Positions 8,458-16,945 of a stretch of DNA of 64,000 bases are shown here, in pieces (position 1 is the first letter of the stretch; each line of letters opens with the position of its first letter). Position numbers and translations under genes: made by a program. The notes beneath the pieces are model-generated. The model saw only the letters and a list, made by a program, of their open reading frames with translations, was not told where the DNA came from and made no database searches. Location: the NCBI GenBank assembly GCA_036268355.1, contig DATAUG010000215.1:1-64000 (forward strand), in the 5' to 3' direction. This DNA comes from DASQPJ01 sp036268355 (GTDB lineage: Bacteria > Actinomycetota > Actinomycetes > Sporichthyales > Sporichthyaceae).

Positions 8458-9741
8458 TCAGGCGGCCGGGACCACCTTCTGCAAGCCGTTGATCACCCGG
8501 TCCATCGCGTCTCCGCCACTCGGATCGGTGAGATTCGCCAGCAGTTTCAAGACGAACCGCATCAACGTCGGATGGGGCAACCCATGGCGGGTGGCCAATT
8601 TCATAACGTTCGGGTTTCCGATGGCTTTCACGAACACCCGACCCAACGTGTAGTACCCGCCCCAGGCGTCCTTGAGTACCTGCGGATACCCGTGAAGCAC
8701 CCGCTCCCGGGCCGCCTCGGTCCGCGCCGCCAGCGCCTGGGTGACGACATCGGCGGCCAGCGCGCCCGACTCCATCGCGTAGGGGATCCCCTCCCCGTTG
8801 AACGGGTTGACCATGCCTCCGGCGTCGCCGACCAGGAGCACGCCGCGGGTGTAGTGCGGGGTCCGGTTGAAGCCCATCGGCAACGCGGCGCCCTGGATCT
8901 GCCCACGGCGGTTGGCCTCGCGGAAGCCCCACTCCTCCGGGGTCGAGTCCATCCAGGTCCGCAGCATCGCGCGGTAGTCCGTCTTGCCGAACGCGGCGCT
9001 GGTGTTCAGGATCCCCAGGCCGACGTTGCTGGTCCCGTCGCCGACCCCGAAGATCCAGCCGTAGCCGGGCAGCAGTCGCGGTGTCGGACCGGTCCGGTCC
9101 CACAGCTCCAGCCAGGACTCCAGCCAGTCGTCGGTGTGCCGCGGGCTTTCGTAGTACGTCCGCACCGCGACGCCCATCGGCCGGTCGTCGCGCTTGCGCA
9201 GCCCGAGGGCCAGCGACAGCCGCGTGGAGTTGCCGTCGCAGGCCAACGTGACCGGCGCGCGGTACTCCACCAGCTTGCCGTCCCGCTTGGCCGTCACCCC
9301 GACGACCCGGTTGGTCCGCTCGTCGAGGACCGGGCCGGTGACGTTGGTCGCCTCGCTCAGCCGGGCGCCGGCCTTCTCCGCGTGCCGGGCGAGCACTTCG
9401 TCGAAGTCCTGCCGCGGCCGCACCAGGCCGTAGTCGGGATAGGCGGACAGGTCCGGCCAGCGCAGCTCCAGGCGGGTCCCGCCACCGAGGATCCGCAACC
9501 CCTGGTTGCGGATCCAGCCGTCGGACTCCTCGTGGCGCACGCCCATCGCGATCAGCTGCTTGACCGCCCGCGGGGTCAGGCCGTCGCCGCAGACCTTCTC
9601 CCGGGGGAAGGTCGCCTTCTCCAGCAGGGCCACCTCGAGGCCGGCCCGGGCCAGATGGAACGCGGCCGTCGACCCGGCCGGACCGGCACCCACGACGATC
9701 ACATCGGCCTGCTCGGCTGCCACTGAGTCGGTCACGGCCAC
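8458..9741 (-). CDS. menJ: Geranylgeranyl reductase family / menaquinone reductase-like flavoprotein
   Basis: An FAD-dependent reductase of the geranylgeranyl-reductase family, 427 residues. The N-terminal dinucleotide motif VIVVGAGPAGSTAAFHLARAG is followed by REKVCGDGLTPRAV, characteristic of this group, and VLLVGDAGGMVNPFNGEGI is the second FAD motif. Actinobacterial relatives such as mycobacterial MenJ saturate one isoprene unit of menaquinone. Its position directly upstream of the menaquinone-dependent nuo operon and close to menG and menF favours that role. Chlorophyll- or archaeal-lipid-type substrates are unlikely here. Confidence 0.85.
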   Translation of the reverse strand: MAVTDSVAAEQADVIVVGAGPAGSTAAFHLARAGLEVALLEKATFPREKVCGDGLTPRAVKQLIAMGVRHEESDGWIRNQGLRILGGGTRLELRWPDLSAYPDYGLVRPRQDFDEVLARHAEKAGARLSEATNVTGPVLDERTNRVVGVTAKRDGKLVEYRAPVTLACDGNSTRLSLALGLRKRDDRPMGVAVRTYYESPRHTDDWLESWLELWDRTGPTPRLLPGYGWIFGVGDGTSNVGLGILNTSAAFGKTDYRAMLRTWMDSTPEEWGFREANRRGQIQGAALPMGFNRTPHYTRGVLLVGDAGGMVNPFNGEGIPYAMESGALAADVVTQALAARTEAARERVLHGYPQVLKDAWGGYYTLGRVFVKAIGNPNVMKLATRHGLPHPTLMRFVLKLLANLTDPSGGDAMDRVINGLQKVVPAA

Positions 9742-10043
9742 CTGCCTCCGCCCGACAGCCCGATCCGGGCGCTTGTGTTGTCCACGGTCAACGAACCAAC
9801 TCGGCCCGGGAGCGGGCGCGAGCGCTAACTCCTATCGCCTGTGATCCATTGTGTTTCTCGCTCCGCTCGTCAACAGGCTTCAATCGTCTCGGTAGCGCGA
9901 ACAGGCTCGCAAGCTCGCTTGTTCGCCCTCCTCTCGACTCAATCCCTTGTGAATCTCTTCACCAACCCCGTATCGGCGAAGTCTATCGCCGTCGAGACAT
10001 CTGTCGGGCCGCCCGGCGGCACGGCTGCACGTGATGTTCGCAT
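9742..10043. other. Intergenic gap with short clustered repeats
   Basis: About 300 bp between two minus-strand genes (menG upstream, menJ downstream). I see no coding signal. It contains CGCTC/CTCGC-rich stretches and a weak hairpin, GCGAACA (9897-9903) with TGTTCGC (9920-9926). The promoter of the menJ-nuo transcript probably lies here, but no confident -10/-35 pair is visible. Confidence 0.45.
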
Positions 10044-10736
10044 TCAGTCCCGACGAGCCCGGTGGAGGGCGACGATGCCGCCGGACAGGTTCCGCCAGCC
10101 CACCGATCGCCAGCCCGCGGCGATGAGCACTCCGGCGAGTTCGGCCTGGTCCGGCCAGGCCCGGATCGACTCGGCCAGGTACACGTATGCGTCCGGATTC
10201 GCCGCGACCCGACGTGCCAGCACGGGCAACGTCCGCATCAGGTACTCGGTGTAGACGGTCCGGAACGGACCCCAGGTCGGCCGGCTGAACTCGCACACCA
10301 CCAACCGACCGCCGGGCTTGGTGACCCGGAGCATCTCGGCCGCGGATCCCCCGGCGTCGGCGACGTTGCGCAACCCGAACGAGATCGTCACGGCGTCGAA
10401 GCAGGCGTCGGCGAACGGCAGTCGCATCGCGTCGCCGGCCACGAAGTCCAGACCCGCCTGCCGGGCCCGGCCGACCTGCAGCATGCCGAGGGAGAAGTCG
10501 CAGCACAGCGCCCGGGCCCCGGCGTCGCGGAACGGCAGCGCGCTGGTGCCGGTGCCGCCGGCCAGGTCCAGGACGCGCTCGCCGGGCGCCGCGGCCACCG
10601 CCTGCGCCACGTCCCGGCGCCATCGGCGGGCCTGGCCCAGGCTGAGCACGTCGTTGGTCACGTCGTAGCGCCGGGCCACCCCGTCGAACATCGCCGCGAC
10701 TTCGGCGGGCTTCTTGTCCAGGGCGGCGCGACTCAT
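10044..10736 (-). CDS. menG: Demethylmenaquinone methyltransferase
   Basis: SAM-dependent C-methyltransferase for the last step of menaquinone synthesis (UbiE/MenG family), 230 residues. It shows the family opening MFDGVARRYDVTNDVLSLGQ, the SAM-binding motif VLDLAGGTGTSALPF, and ISFGLRNVADAGG plus GGRLVVCEFSRP. The start at MSRAALDKKP matches the usual actinobacterial N-terminus. A longer in-frame start would add MSVAALDERDEH, a partial duplicate of that beginning. It is divergent from menF, which makes the isochorismate entering the same pathway. Confidence 0.93.
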   Translation of the reverse strand: MSRAALDKKPAEVAAMFDGVARRYDVTNDVLSLGQARRWRRDVAQAVAAAPGERVLDLAGGTGTSALPFRDAGARALCCDFSLGMLQVGRARQAGLDFVAGDAMRLPFADACFDAVTISFGLRNVADAGGSAAEMLRVTKPGGRLVVCEFSRPTWGPFRTVYTEYLMRTLPVLARRVAANPDAYVYLAESIRAWPDQAELAGVLIAAGWRSVGWRNLSGGIVALHRARRD

Positions 10737-10925
10737 GTGCTCATCCCTCTCGTCCAGCGCTGCGACGCTCATCGGCACACCGTCCATGTGTCGGCAGCGA
10801 CGGACCCGGTGAAGTTCATCAGTCGAGCAACCACCCACGAACAGCAACCGTTGGGGCGGACGCCCGTGCAGCAGGATGCTCATCCTGCCGCCACGCCGGT
10901 GCAGGCAGCCGCGTACCCTGCTGGG

Positions 10926-10957
10926 CGGGGTGACAAGCCGGCGGGGTGACAAGCCGG
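10926..10957. repeat. Tandem 16-bp direct repeat
   Basis: The 16-mer CGGGGTGACAAGCCGG occurs twice head to tail in the menG-menF divergent intergenic region. The GGGGTGACA core is shared with the palindromic units at 766-827. Two copies only, so this is not a CRISPR-like array. Confidence 0.8.
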
Positions 10958-11007
10958 CGGCGGGACGTCGCCGAACACCTGTTCGTGGTGGATCGGAGCA
11001 GCACGAA

Positions 11008-12285
11008 GTGACTACCGCGGCGGCCGTCGAGCCGCTCATCGTCAAGACGGTCGAGTTGACCGGTGCCGACGCGGCCGCGGTGGCCGAGCTGACCGAACTC
11101 CTTCCGGCCGCGGCGCCGCTGGCCTGGATCCGCCATGGCGACGGCATTGTGGGCTGGGGCGAGGCGGCTCGCGTGGAGGTGACCGGTCCGGACCGCTTCC
11201 TGCGGGCGATGCGCTGGTGGCGGGCGCTGTGCAGCACAGCCGAGGTTCGCGACACGGTGGGCCTGCCCGCCTGCGGCCCGGTCGTCTTCGGGAGCTTCGC
11301 CTTCGCCGACGGCCCGACCCCGTCCACCCTGGTCCTGCCCCGAGTGCTCGTCGGTCGCCGCGACGGACGGACCTGGCTGACCACCGTGGACGGCGCCGGA
11401 CGGCACCGCCTGCGCCGTCAGGTCGCGCTGGCGCCGGCGCGGGTCGAGATCTCCGCCGGCGCGCTGTCTGCGCAGGCCTGGCGTGAGGCCGTCGGTGCGG
11501 CGATCGACCGCATCCGCGGCGGCGAGCTCTCGAAGGTCGTTCTGGCCCGCGACCTGTTCGCCCGCGCGGACGGCCCGGTCGACGTCCGCCACGTGGCGCG
11601 TGCGCTGGCCCGCGGCTACCCGCAGTGCTTCACGTTCACCGTCGACGGCCTGGTGGGCGCCACGCCGGAACTGCTGATCCGGCGCTTCGGCACCGCGATC
11701 TGCTCCCGGGTCCTGGCCGGGACCGCCTGGCGGTCGGCTGCTGACGCCGCCGAACCCGACGCCGAGCTGGCCGCCCGCTTGTGGGCGTCGACCAAGGAAC
11801 GCGAGGAGCACGCCTACGCGGCGCACTCCGCGGCCGACGCGCTTCGCCCGCACTGCAGCGACCTGACCGTGCCGGCCACGCCCACGGTGCTGGCCCTGCC
11901 GAACGTCGTCCACCTGGCGACCGAGGTCACCGGCACGCTGCGCTCCGGGGCGAGTGCGCTCGATCTGGCCGGGCTGCTGCATCCGACCGCGGCCGTGTGC
12001 GGCACCCCGCAGGCCGCGGCGGCTCGGGTGATCACGGAGCTGGAAGGCATGGACCGAGGCCGCTACGCGGGCCCGGTCGGCTGGATGGACGCTGCCGGCG
12101 ACGGGGAGTGGGGCATCGCGCTGCGCTGCGCCCAGGTCGAGGGCGACCGACTACGCCTGTTCGCCGGCTGCGGAATCGTGGCCGGCTCGGACCCCGAGGT
12201 CGAACTCGCCGAGACCGAGGCGAAGTTCCTCGCGGTCCGCGACACCCTCGACGCCGTGGACGTCGATCAGGCCTGCCTCGGTTAG
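11008..12285 (+). CDS. menF: Isochorismate synthase (chorismate-utilising enzyme)
   Basis: Converts chorismate to isochorismate, the first committed step of menaquinone synthesis. The 425-residue product has the C-terminal chorismate-binding core: GGELSKVVLARD, the FTFTVDGLVGATPELL segment, TKEREEHAYA, HPTAAVCGTP and GRYAGPVGWMDAAGDGEW. GTG 11008 is chosen because GGAG lies nine bases upstream at 10995-10998; the open frame extends 44 codons further without family similarity. Salicylate or siderophore synthases share the fold. The neighbouring menG and menJ favour menaquinone. Confidence 0.88.
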   Translation: MTTAAAVEPLIVKTVELTGADAAAVAELTELLPAAAPLAWIRHGDGIVGWGEAARVEVTGPDRFLRAMRWWRALCSTAEVRDTVGLPACGPVVFGSFAFADGPTPSTLVLPRVLVGRRDGRTWLTTVDGAGRHRLRRQVALAPARVEISAGALSAQAWREAVGAAIDRIRGGELSKVVLARDLFARADGPVDVRHVARALARGYPQCFTFTVDGLVGATPELLIRRFGTAICSRVLAGTAWRSAADAAEPDAELAARLWASTKEREEHAYAAHSAADALRPHCSDLTVPATPTVLALPNVVHLATEVTGTLRSGASALDLAGLLHPTAAVCGTPQAAAARVITELEGMDRGRYAGPVGWMDAAGDGEWGIALRCAQVEGDRLRLFAGCGIVAGSDPEVELAETEAKFLAVRDTLDAVDVDQACLG

Positions 12286-12323
12286 GTCGGGCCCTCGATG
12301 GGTGTCTCAGAATTCCTTCGTGG

Positions 12324-12530
12324 TCAGAGTTCCTTCATGGTCAGGGCGCCCGACGGACAGTTGCGGATCGCGCCCTTGATCTCCTCGACGGAGGCCGCGT
12401 CGGGGTTGATCCAGGGGTTCTTGTCCACGTCGAAGACGGCGGGCAGGCCCTTCACGCAGTTGCCGGCGTGGGTGCAGACATCCGGGTCGTAGCTGATCAT
12501 GACCTTTGCACCGGTGTATTCCAGAGCCAT
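12324..12530 (-). CDS. YjdI-type divergent ferredoxin domain protein
   Basis: A 68-residue protein of the Fer4_19 / YjdI type, a small predicted Fe-S protein. It has VCTHAGNCVKGLPAVF and, 30 residues later, NCPSGALTM, which align with E. coli YjdI (CQHSGNC and CPSGAL). Three cysteines are present (C19, C25, C58). The ATG is preceded by a GGAGGTG ribosome site. It ends close to menF, with which it converges. Its redox partner is not obvious here. Confidence 0.8.
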   Translation of the reverse strand: MALEYTGAKVMISYDPDVCTHAGNCVKGLPAVFDVDKNPWINPDAASVEEIKGAIRNCPSGALTMKEL

Positions 12531-12586
12531 GGCGCACCTCCACCGACGGGACTTCAGGGACAATTGATCGTAGACCGACTCAACTC

Positions 12587-13321
12587 TCAGGCGGGGGCGG
12601 CATACAGGGCAGCCAACATCGCCGGGTCCGGCCCGGTGGCGCCCAGCTCGGCCACCGCGGGCGCGTAGAGGCGACGTTTCAGGCCGGCCACCACCTCCCG
12701 GTTGCGCCCGCCCAGCGCCGTGGCCACCGCGCGTGCCCGGTCGGCGAGTTCCTCCAGCGGGGCGATCTCGGAGACCAACCCGGCGGCCAGGGCCTCGGCC
12801 GGCGTGAACCGGTGTCCCAGCACCATCGCCCGGTGCGCGGTCGACGGGGTCATCGTCGCGCTCAGCAGGGCAGTCATGCCCGAGGTGAACACCACGCCCA
12901 GGTCGACCTCCGGCAGACAGACGTAGCCCCGGTCGGCACGCATGATCCGCACGTCGTGGGACAACGCGAGCATCACGCCACCGGCGAAGACATGGCCGCC
13001 CACCGCGGCGACGGTGGGAATCGGGAACGTCAACAGCCGGGCGAACAGCCGCTCGGTGGCGAGCATCGTGGGCACCGTCGCATCCGGATTGGCGGCCAGC
13101 CAGCCGGTGTCGAAGCCGTTGCACCAGATCTTGCTGTCCGCGGTGGTGATCAGCGAGACCGCGGCGGAGGCCAGGACCTCGTCCAGGCAGGAGTCGATGG
13201 CGGCGACCGATTCCGCGGTGAACCTGCCCTCCCCGGCTCCCAGCGACAGCACCGCGAGCGCGCCCTCGAAGCGCACGATGGGTTCGGCGGCGGTCGGCAG
13301 GCTGGGCGCTGACTGGGACAA
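12587..13321 (-). CDS. Enoyl-CoA hydratase/isomerase family protein
   Basis: Crotonase-fold protein of 244 residues. The oxyanion-hole region is seen as KIWCNGFDTGWLA and AVGGHVFAGGVMLALSHDVRIM, followed by LPEVDLGVVFTSGM. It probably acts on an acyl-CoA as hydratase or isomerase, and the catalytic Glu pair is not certain from inspection. TTG 13321 is chosen as start because GGAGG (13329-13333) lies seven bases upstream; 27 further codons are open but have no family similarity. It is 56 bp upstream of the ferredoxin gene on the same strand. Confidence 0.82.
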   Translation of the reverse strand: MSQSAPSLPTAAEPIVRFEGALAVLSLGAGEGRFTAESVAAIDSCLDEVLASAAVSLITTADSKIWCNGFDTGWLAANPDATVPTMLATERLFARLLTFPIPTVAAVGGHVFAGGVMLALSHDVRIMRADRGYVCLPEVDLGVVFTSGMTALLSATMTPSTAHRAMVLGHRFTPAEALAAGLVSEIAPLEELADRARAVATALGGRNREVVAGLKRRLYAPAVAELGATGPDPAMLAALYAAPA

Positions 13322-13439
13322 CTCTTGCCTCCGGGCCTTATTCAGATCCGGCGGAAATGCCGGACCTGACGGTGATCGTCCCTCCCAGCGTACGGATCGC
13401 ACAGCAGCCCGCCCGAGGGCCCGGGACGGCGCACGTTGG

Positions 13440-13458
13440 ATCTGATTGACGGTCAGAT
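13440..13458. repeat. Short inverted repeat ATCTGA-N7-TCAGAT
   Basis: Six-base arms around TTGACGG in the gap between the hydratase gene and the M23-like gene. It resembles the CTGAC/GTCAG elements found at several gene ends in this window, but here no stop codon is supplied. It could be an operator for the downstream secreted protein. Confidence 0.5.
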
Positions 13459-13661
13459 TCCAAATCCCTTGGAACCGGTGAAAGTTCTGGTCTTGTCACT
13501 CTGCGGCGAACGCGTCGAGGCGTCCGGATTTGCCGACGGAGATGAGTCAACGCTGAATCAACTCATCGGAGTTTCGGCGTTCGGAGGAGGGACTCAATCG
13601 TACGTTTGGCTGAGTGTCCGGCGGCTTGGACCGGACGGCTTGACTCGGTCTGGGGGGATCG

Positions 13662-14681
13662 ATGTTCAAAAAACTCGCGCGGGGATCGGTCGTGCTGATC
13701 ACCCTCGGACTGACCGGGGCAGCGCTGCCGAGCGCATCGGCCGACGCGGCCACCTCGGCGCTCTACTCCGACCCGGTCTATTGGCCGCTGCATGTCGAGT
13801 CCTACGTCGACTGCACGATGACCAACCCGGGATGCTCGCAGCACCACACCTACTACGGCGTCGACGTCATCCCGACCGGCCAGCGCAACGGCAATCCGCT
13901 GTCGCAGGCCGGGGTCTACTCGATGGGCGCCGGCATCGCGCACATCGGCAACGCCGACGGGACGCCGTGCGGCACCGGCACCGCCACCACCTGGGGCACC
14001 TGGATCTGGGTGGACCACGGCGGCGGCGTCGTCTCCCGATACGGACACCTGTCGAAGATCGACATCACCGAGGGCCAGCACGTCAACGCAAGCCAACTGC
14101 TGGGCATCATCGGCAACACCGGCGACAGCAGCACGCTGTACTGCGACGAGAACTACCTGGACTTCCAGGTGGTGCACGACGGGTACCACGGTCCGTCGGT
14201 GCCGTTCAGCACCACCGGCCTCGGGACGCCGAACGGCGACCTCCTCGGTTGCACGACGGGCCTCTCGCTGCAACTGTGGCCGCTCGACCTGAGCGTGGGC
14301 GGGATCACCACCATCGAGGCAATGCCGGAGAAGACCGATATTCCGGCATCGTCGAACTCCTGCGTACCGCGCTACAGCGCCGCTGCGTTGCCCCAGTCGC
14401 CGAGTCTGAATCTGAAGGCGGGCAAGGGTTCGGTCAAGGCGAGCTGGGCAGGCGTCCCCGCCGGTGTCAACGACGTCCGCGTCGAGGTCGGCCTTTACCA
14501 CCCGTCCACCAAGGCCTACGACAGCCAGTGGAACGAGACGTGGACCGACCTGTCGAAGTCCAGCACCAGTAAGAACATCACCGGGCTCAAGCGCAAGCAG
14601 CGGTATCGCGTCCGGGTGTGGTTCCACACCGCGGCGGGGTGGCAGGCGAACACCGGATTCACCTCCGTAACGACCAACTGA
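13662..14681 (+). CDS. Secreted M23-fold (LytM-like) protein with degenerate zinc site and C-terminal FN3-like domain
   Basis: A 339-residue exported protein with a signal peptide at residues 1-28, ending near ASADAA. An M23-type domain covers about residues 35-200 and a fibronectin-III-like domain about 245-339. The M23 frame is recognisable from YYGVDV, YGHLSKIDITEGQHV and GIIGNTG. The zinc ligands are changed: the HxxxD motif reads Y64-Y-G-V-D68 and the HxH motif reads Y165-L-D167-F. Only D68 and H129 remain. It is probably not an active endopeptidase and may bind peptidoglycan or activate other hydrolases. A strong terminator follows. Confidence 0.8.
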   Translation: MFKKLARGSVVLITLGLTGAALPSASADAATSALYSDPVYWPLHVESYVDCTMTNPGCSQHHTYYGVDVIPTGQRNGNPLSQAGVYSMGAGIAHIGNADGTPCGTGTATTWGTWIWVDHGGGVVSRYGHLSKIDITEGQHVNASQLLGIIGNTGDSSTLYCDENYLDFQVVHDGYHGPSVPFSTTGLGTPNGDLLGCTTGLSLQLWPLDLSVGGITTIEAMPEKTDIPASSNSCVPRYSAAALPQSPSLNLKAGKGSVKASWAGVPAGVNDVRVEVGLYHPSTKAYDSQWNETWTDLSKSSTSKNITGLKRKQRYRVRVWFHTAAGWQANTGFTSVTTN

Positions 14682-14691
14682 CGCCCCCCCA

Positions 14692-14735
14692 CCGACCGCC
14701 CCTCCGTACCCCCGCGGAGGGGCGGTCGGCTTTTT
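14692..14735 (+). terminator. Intrinsic terminator after the M23-like gene
   Basis: A 15-bp GC-rich stem (14692-14706 with 14715-14729) with an 8-base loop, followed by CTTTTTC. This is the only hairpin in the window with a clear T-run. Confidence 0.9.
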
Positions 14736-14785
14736 CGGCCCCGAGGTCCCCTCGACCGAACGGCAGTTGTCGAACGTCCCGGCGA

Positions 14786-15691
14786 TCAGCCCGCCGACGG
14801 CGACGCGGTAGGCGCGTCGGCCACCCGGCGAAGCCCGCCCAACCGCACGCCGGACGCGTCCGTCAACACCAGGTCCGCGCCTTCGAACGAGGCCCAGGCG
14901 GCGTTCTGCAACCAGTCGGCGACCGGAGCGTTGGCGCACGCGAGCACGTAGGACAGGTAGAGCACCGAGGCGAAGGCACCGCCGGCGCCCATCGTGAACC
15001 GGCCCCGGGACCAGTTGCAGCCGTCGAACAGATGCACCGAGCGATTCGGTGCGAACTCGACGAAAACCTTGCCCCCCGACATCGCCGGCGTCGGAATCCA
15101 ACGGCCCGTCAGATCCGCGGGGACCGCGGCCCGCAGACCCGCGGGCGCCGGCGTGCTCGCGTCCAGGTGGGCCACGTCCTGCGCGGTCGGGGGATCCGGC
15201 GGCACCCGTTCACCGGCGATCGCCGCCCCCGGAGCGGTGTCGGTGCGACTGAGCTCGGCCACGGTCCGACCGGCGTCGTCGAGCAGGACGCGCTTGCTGC
15301 CGGTCGACCGGAACGCGCTCACCGACCGCAACCAGGTCGGCGTGCTGCGCTCCCATTCGTCGTCGCCGGCCTCCGCGGGGCAGTCCGGTGCGGCGACCAT
15401 CAGCACCGCGTTCATCGCCCCGCTCGGAACGGCCCGCCAGAACCCGAACGGCGCGCCGCAGTCGGAGAACACGAACAACTGCCGGTCGGCGGTCAGCTTC
15501 AACACCGTGCCCGGCGGAACCGTCGGACCCACCGTGCTCCACAACCCGACCAACTGCGACGGTTGACCACCCGCCGCCGGCGCGGCGCTTGCCGCGCCCG
15601 AGGTCGAGCCGGCCGCCGATCCACACGCAGCCGTCAGCGCGAACACGGCACTAAGCGCACCCGCTCGCCAGACCCGGGCACGTGGGGACAT
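14786..15691 (-). CDS. Lipoprotein with two META/HslJ-like repeats
   Basis: A 301-residue predicted lipoprotein with lipobox LTAAC at C23. After an Ala/Ser-rich linker, two similar halves appear: LVGLWSTVGP to about FVFSDCGAPFGFW, then LTGRWIPTP to VHLFDGCNWSRGRF with LACANAPVADWL and ADLVLTDASGVRL. The DGCN pattern is typical of META (HslJ) domains, which occur in secreted stress-related proteins of unclear function. ATG 15691 is preferred over an upstream ATG because it places the signal peptide at the N-terminus. Confidence 0.7.
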   Translation of the reverse strand: MSPRARVWRAGALSAVFALTAACGSAAGSTSGAASAAPAAGGQPSQLVGLWSTVGPTVPPGTVLKLTADRQLFVFSDCGAPFGFWRAVPSGAMNAVLMVAAPDCPAEAGDDEWERSTPTWLRSVSAFRSTGSKRVLLDDAGRTVAELSRTDTAPGAAIAGERVPPDPPTAQDVAHLDASTPAPAGLRAAVPADLTGRWIPTPAMSGGKVFVEFAPNRSVHLFDGCNWSRGRFTMGAGGAFASVLYLSYVLACANAPVADWLQNAAWASFEGADLVLTDASGVRLGGLRRVADAPTASPSAG

Positions 15692-15742
15692 GCCGGCAGG
15701 CTCGCACAAGCCCGCGCCGGGCACCAGAGGCCGCGGCACGAG

Positions 15743-15797
15743 GCGTTGCGTCCGGCCAACTCGACGCTAATAACCTCGACTCTGCCGGACGCAACGC
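15743..15797. repeat. Long inverted repeat with TTGCGTCCG tips
   Basis: Perfect 14-bp arms, GCGTTGCGTCCGGC (15743-15756) and GCCGGACGCAACGC (15784-15797), around a 27-bp centre. It lies between two minus-strand lipoprotein genes and shares its outer sequence with 5276-5319 and 25871-25918. Confidence 0.85.
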
Positions 15798-15813
15798 AGG
15801 GGTGCGTTCGCAG

Positions 15814-16788
15814 TCAGGTGCGGAAGCCCATGTGCACGTGGTCGTGGTGGGTGTTGTCGCTGAAGTACTGATGCCCGTTCGGGCCGTCCAGGTCGACCGG
15901 GCCGCCGACCTGCCACGGCCCGGCCGCGGCGGCCTCGCGCATGAAAGCGATCACCAGGTCCCGATTCGCCGGGTCGACGACAACCGAACCGTCGATGGCC
16001 CAGATGTCCGCGGCCCGGCCGTGCGGGTGGTCGCTGGGTCGATCGGTGCCGAACACCAGCAGCGGATGGCCGGAGCGCAGCACGCTGACGTCCAGGACGT
16101 GGTTGCGGGCGAGTTTGTCCAGCGCGCCCAACACCGAGTCGTGAATCTGACCGGCCGTCACATCGGCTCGGGCGCTGTCCGGCAGGTGGATCCGGCCGTT
16201 CGCCAGCACCGACTCGGCCAGGGTCGTCAAGCCGGTGCTCGGTGGGCCGGGCGCCGCCGGGTGCACCGCGGTCACCGTCCAATGCGGGTCGGCGCCGGCC
16301 AGGCGGACGTCGAAAGTGCTGCCGTGCCGCACGATCGGACCACCGGCGGTCCGATACCACTGCGCCGCCATGATCAGCACGCTGGCGCTGTCGGAGAGGA
16401 TCCCGCCGTACTGGGCATCGACGAAATTCGTGACCGCCGCCTCGGCGTTCGGCGCCAGGAACTCCAACTGTTCGATCAGGCCCAGGTCGTAGCCGGCGGC
16501 CTGCACCCGCTGTTCGGCCGCGGCCAGGCCGACGCCATCGGCGGACCAGGTGCCGACAAGCTGCAGCAGACCGGTGGCCCGCGCCTTGACCGCCGGGTTC
16601 ACCTCACCGGGACGTGCCGTCCACGGCGTGGTCTGCGGCAACGCGGGCGTGGGCGTCGGCACCGGCGACGGGCCGGCGCCCGGCGCGGTGGTACTCGACG
16701 GCGCCGCGGCGGGTCGCCCGCCACCGCAGCCGCCGAGCAACGCAGCGGCACCCAGACCGCCCAACAACGATCGACGGGAAATGCTCAT
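15814..16788 (-). CDS. Lipoprotein with M15-like (D-Ala-D-Ala carboxypeptidase-type) metal-binding motifs
   Basis: A 324-residue exported protein. The N-terminus has an RR pair and hydrophobic stretch ending in LLGGC (C21), consistent with a TAT-type lipoprotein signal. A Pro/Thr-rich linker follows. The C-terminal third carries SDHPHGRAADIWAIDG and HHDHVHMGF, matching the HxxxxxxD and HxH zinc-ligand pattern of the M15/hedgehog-like peptidase fold. It may trim cell-wall peptides. ATG 16788 is chosen because it starts the signal peptide. Confidence 0.7.
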   Translation of the reverse strand: MSISRRSLLGGLGAAALLGGCGGGRPAAAPSSTTAPGAGPSPVPTPTPALPQTTPWTARPGEVNPAVKARATGLLQLVGTWSADGVGLAAAEQRVQAAGYDLGLIEQLEFLAPNAEAAVTNFVDAQYGGILSDSASVLIMAAQWYRTAGGPIVRHGSTFDVRLAGADPHWTVTAVHPAAPGPPSTGLTTLAESVLANGRIHLPDSARADVTAGQIHDSVLGALDKLARNHVLDVSVLRSGHPLLVFGTDRPSDHPHGRAADIWAIDGSVVVDPANRDLVIAFMREAAAAGPWQVGGPVDLDGPNGHQYFSDNTHHDHVHMGFRT

Positions 16789-16945
16789 GTTCTTCAGGGT
16801 GCACCGTCGAGGCGGTGTTTGTGCGTTCGGCTGCCGTCGGAGAAATTGCCGAGCGCATCTCAAGTTGAACCGCGCTTTACCCGAACCTCTGTTCGTACAC
16901 CCGACGCGCGAGGTGCAGAACTCCGGATCGCAGATGGAGGGCCCA

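Noticed and set aside
7492..9726. A 744-codon plus-strand frame opposite nuoB, nuoA and menJ
   Set aside because: It crosses three real genes and contains no family motif.
10926..10957. Possible CRISPR-like or iteron array
   Set aside because: Only two copies without spacers or further units; treated as a simple tandem duplication.
12324..12530. Ferredoxin dedicated to one of the P450s
   Set aside because: The nearest P450 is 17 kb away and the protein matches YjdI-type domains rather than P450 ferredoxins.
13662..14681. Active M23 endopeptidase
   Set aside because: The HxxxD and HxH motifs are replaced (YYGVD, YLDF), so the canonical zinc site is incomplete.
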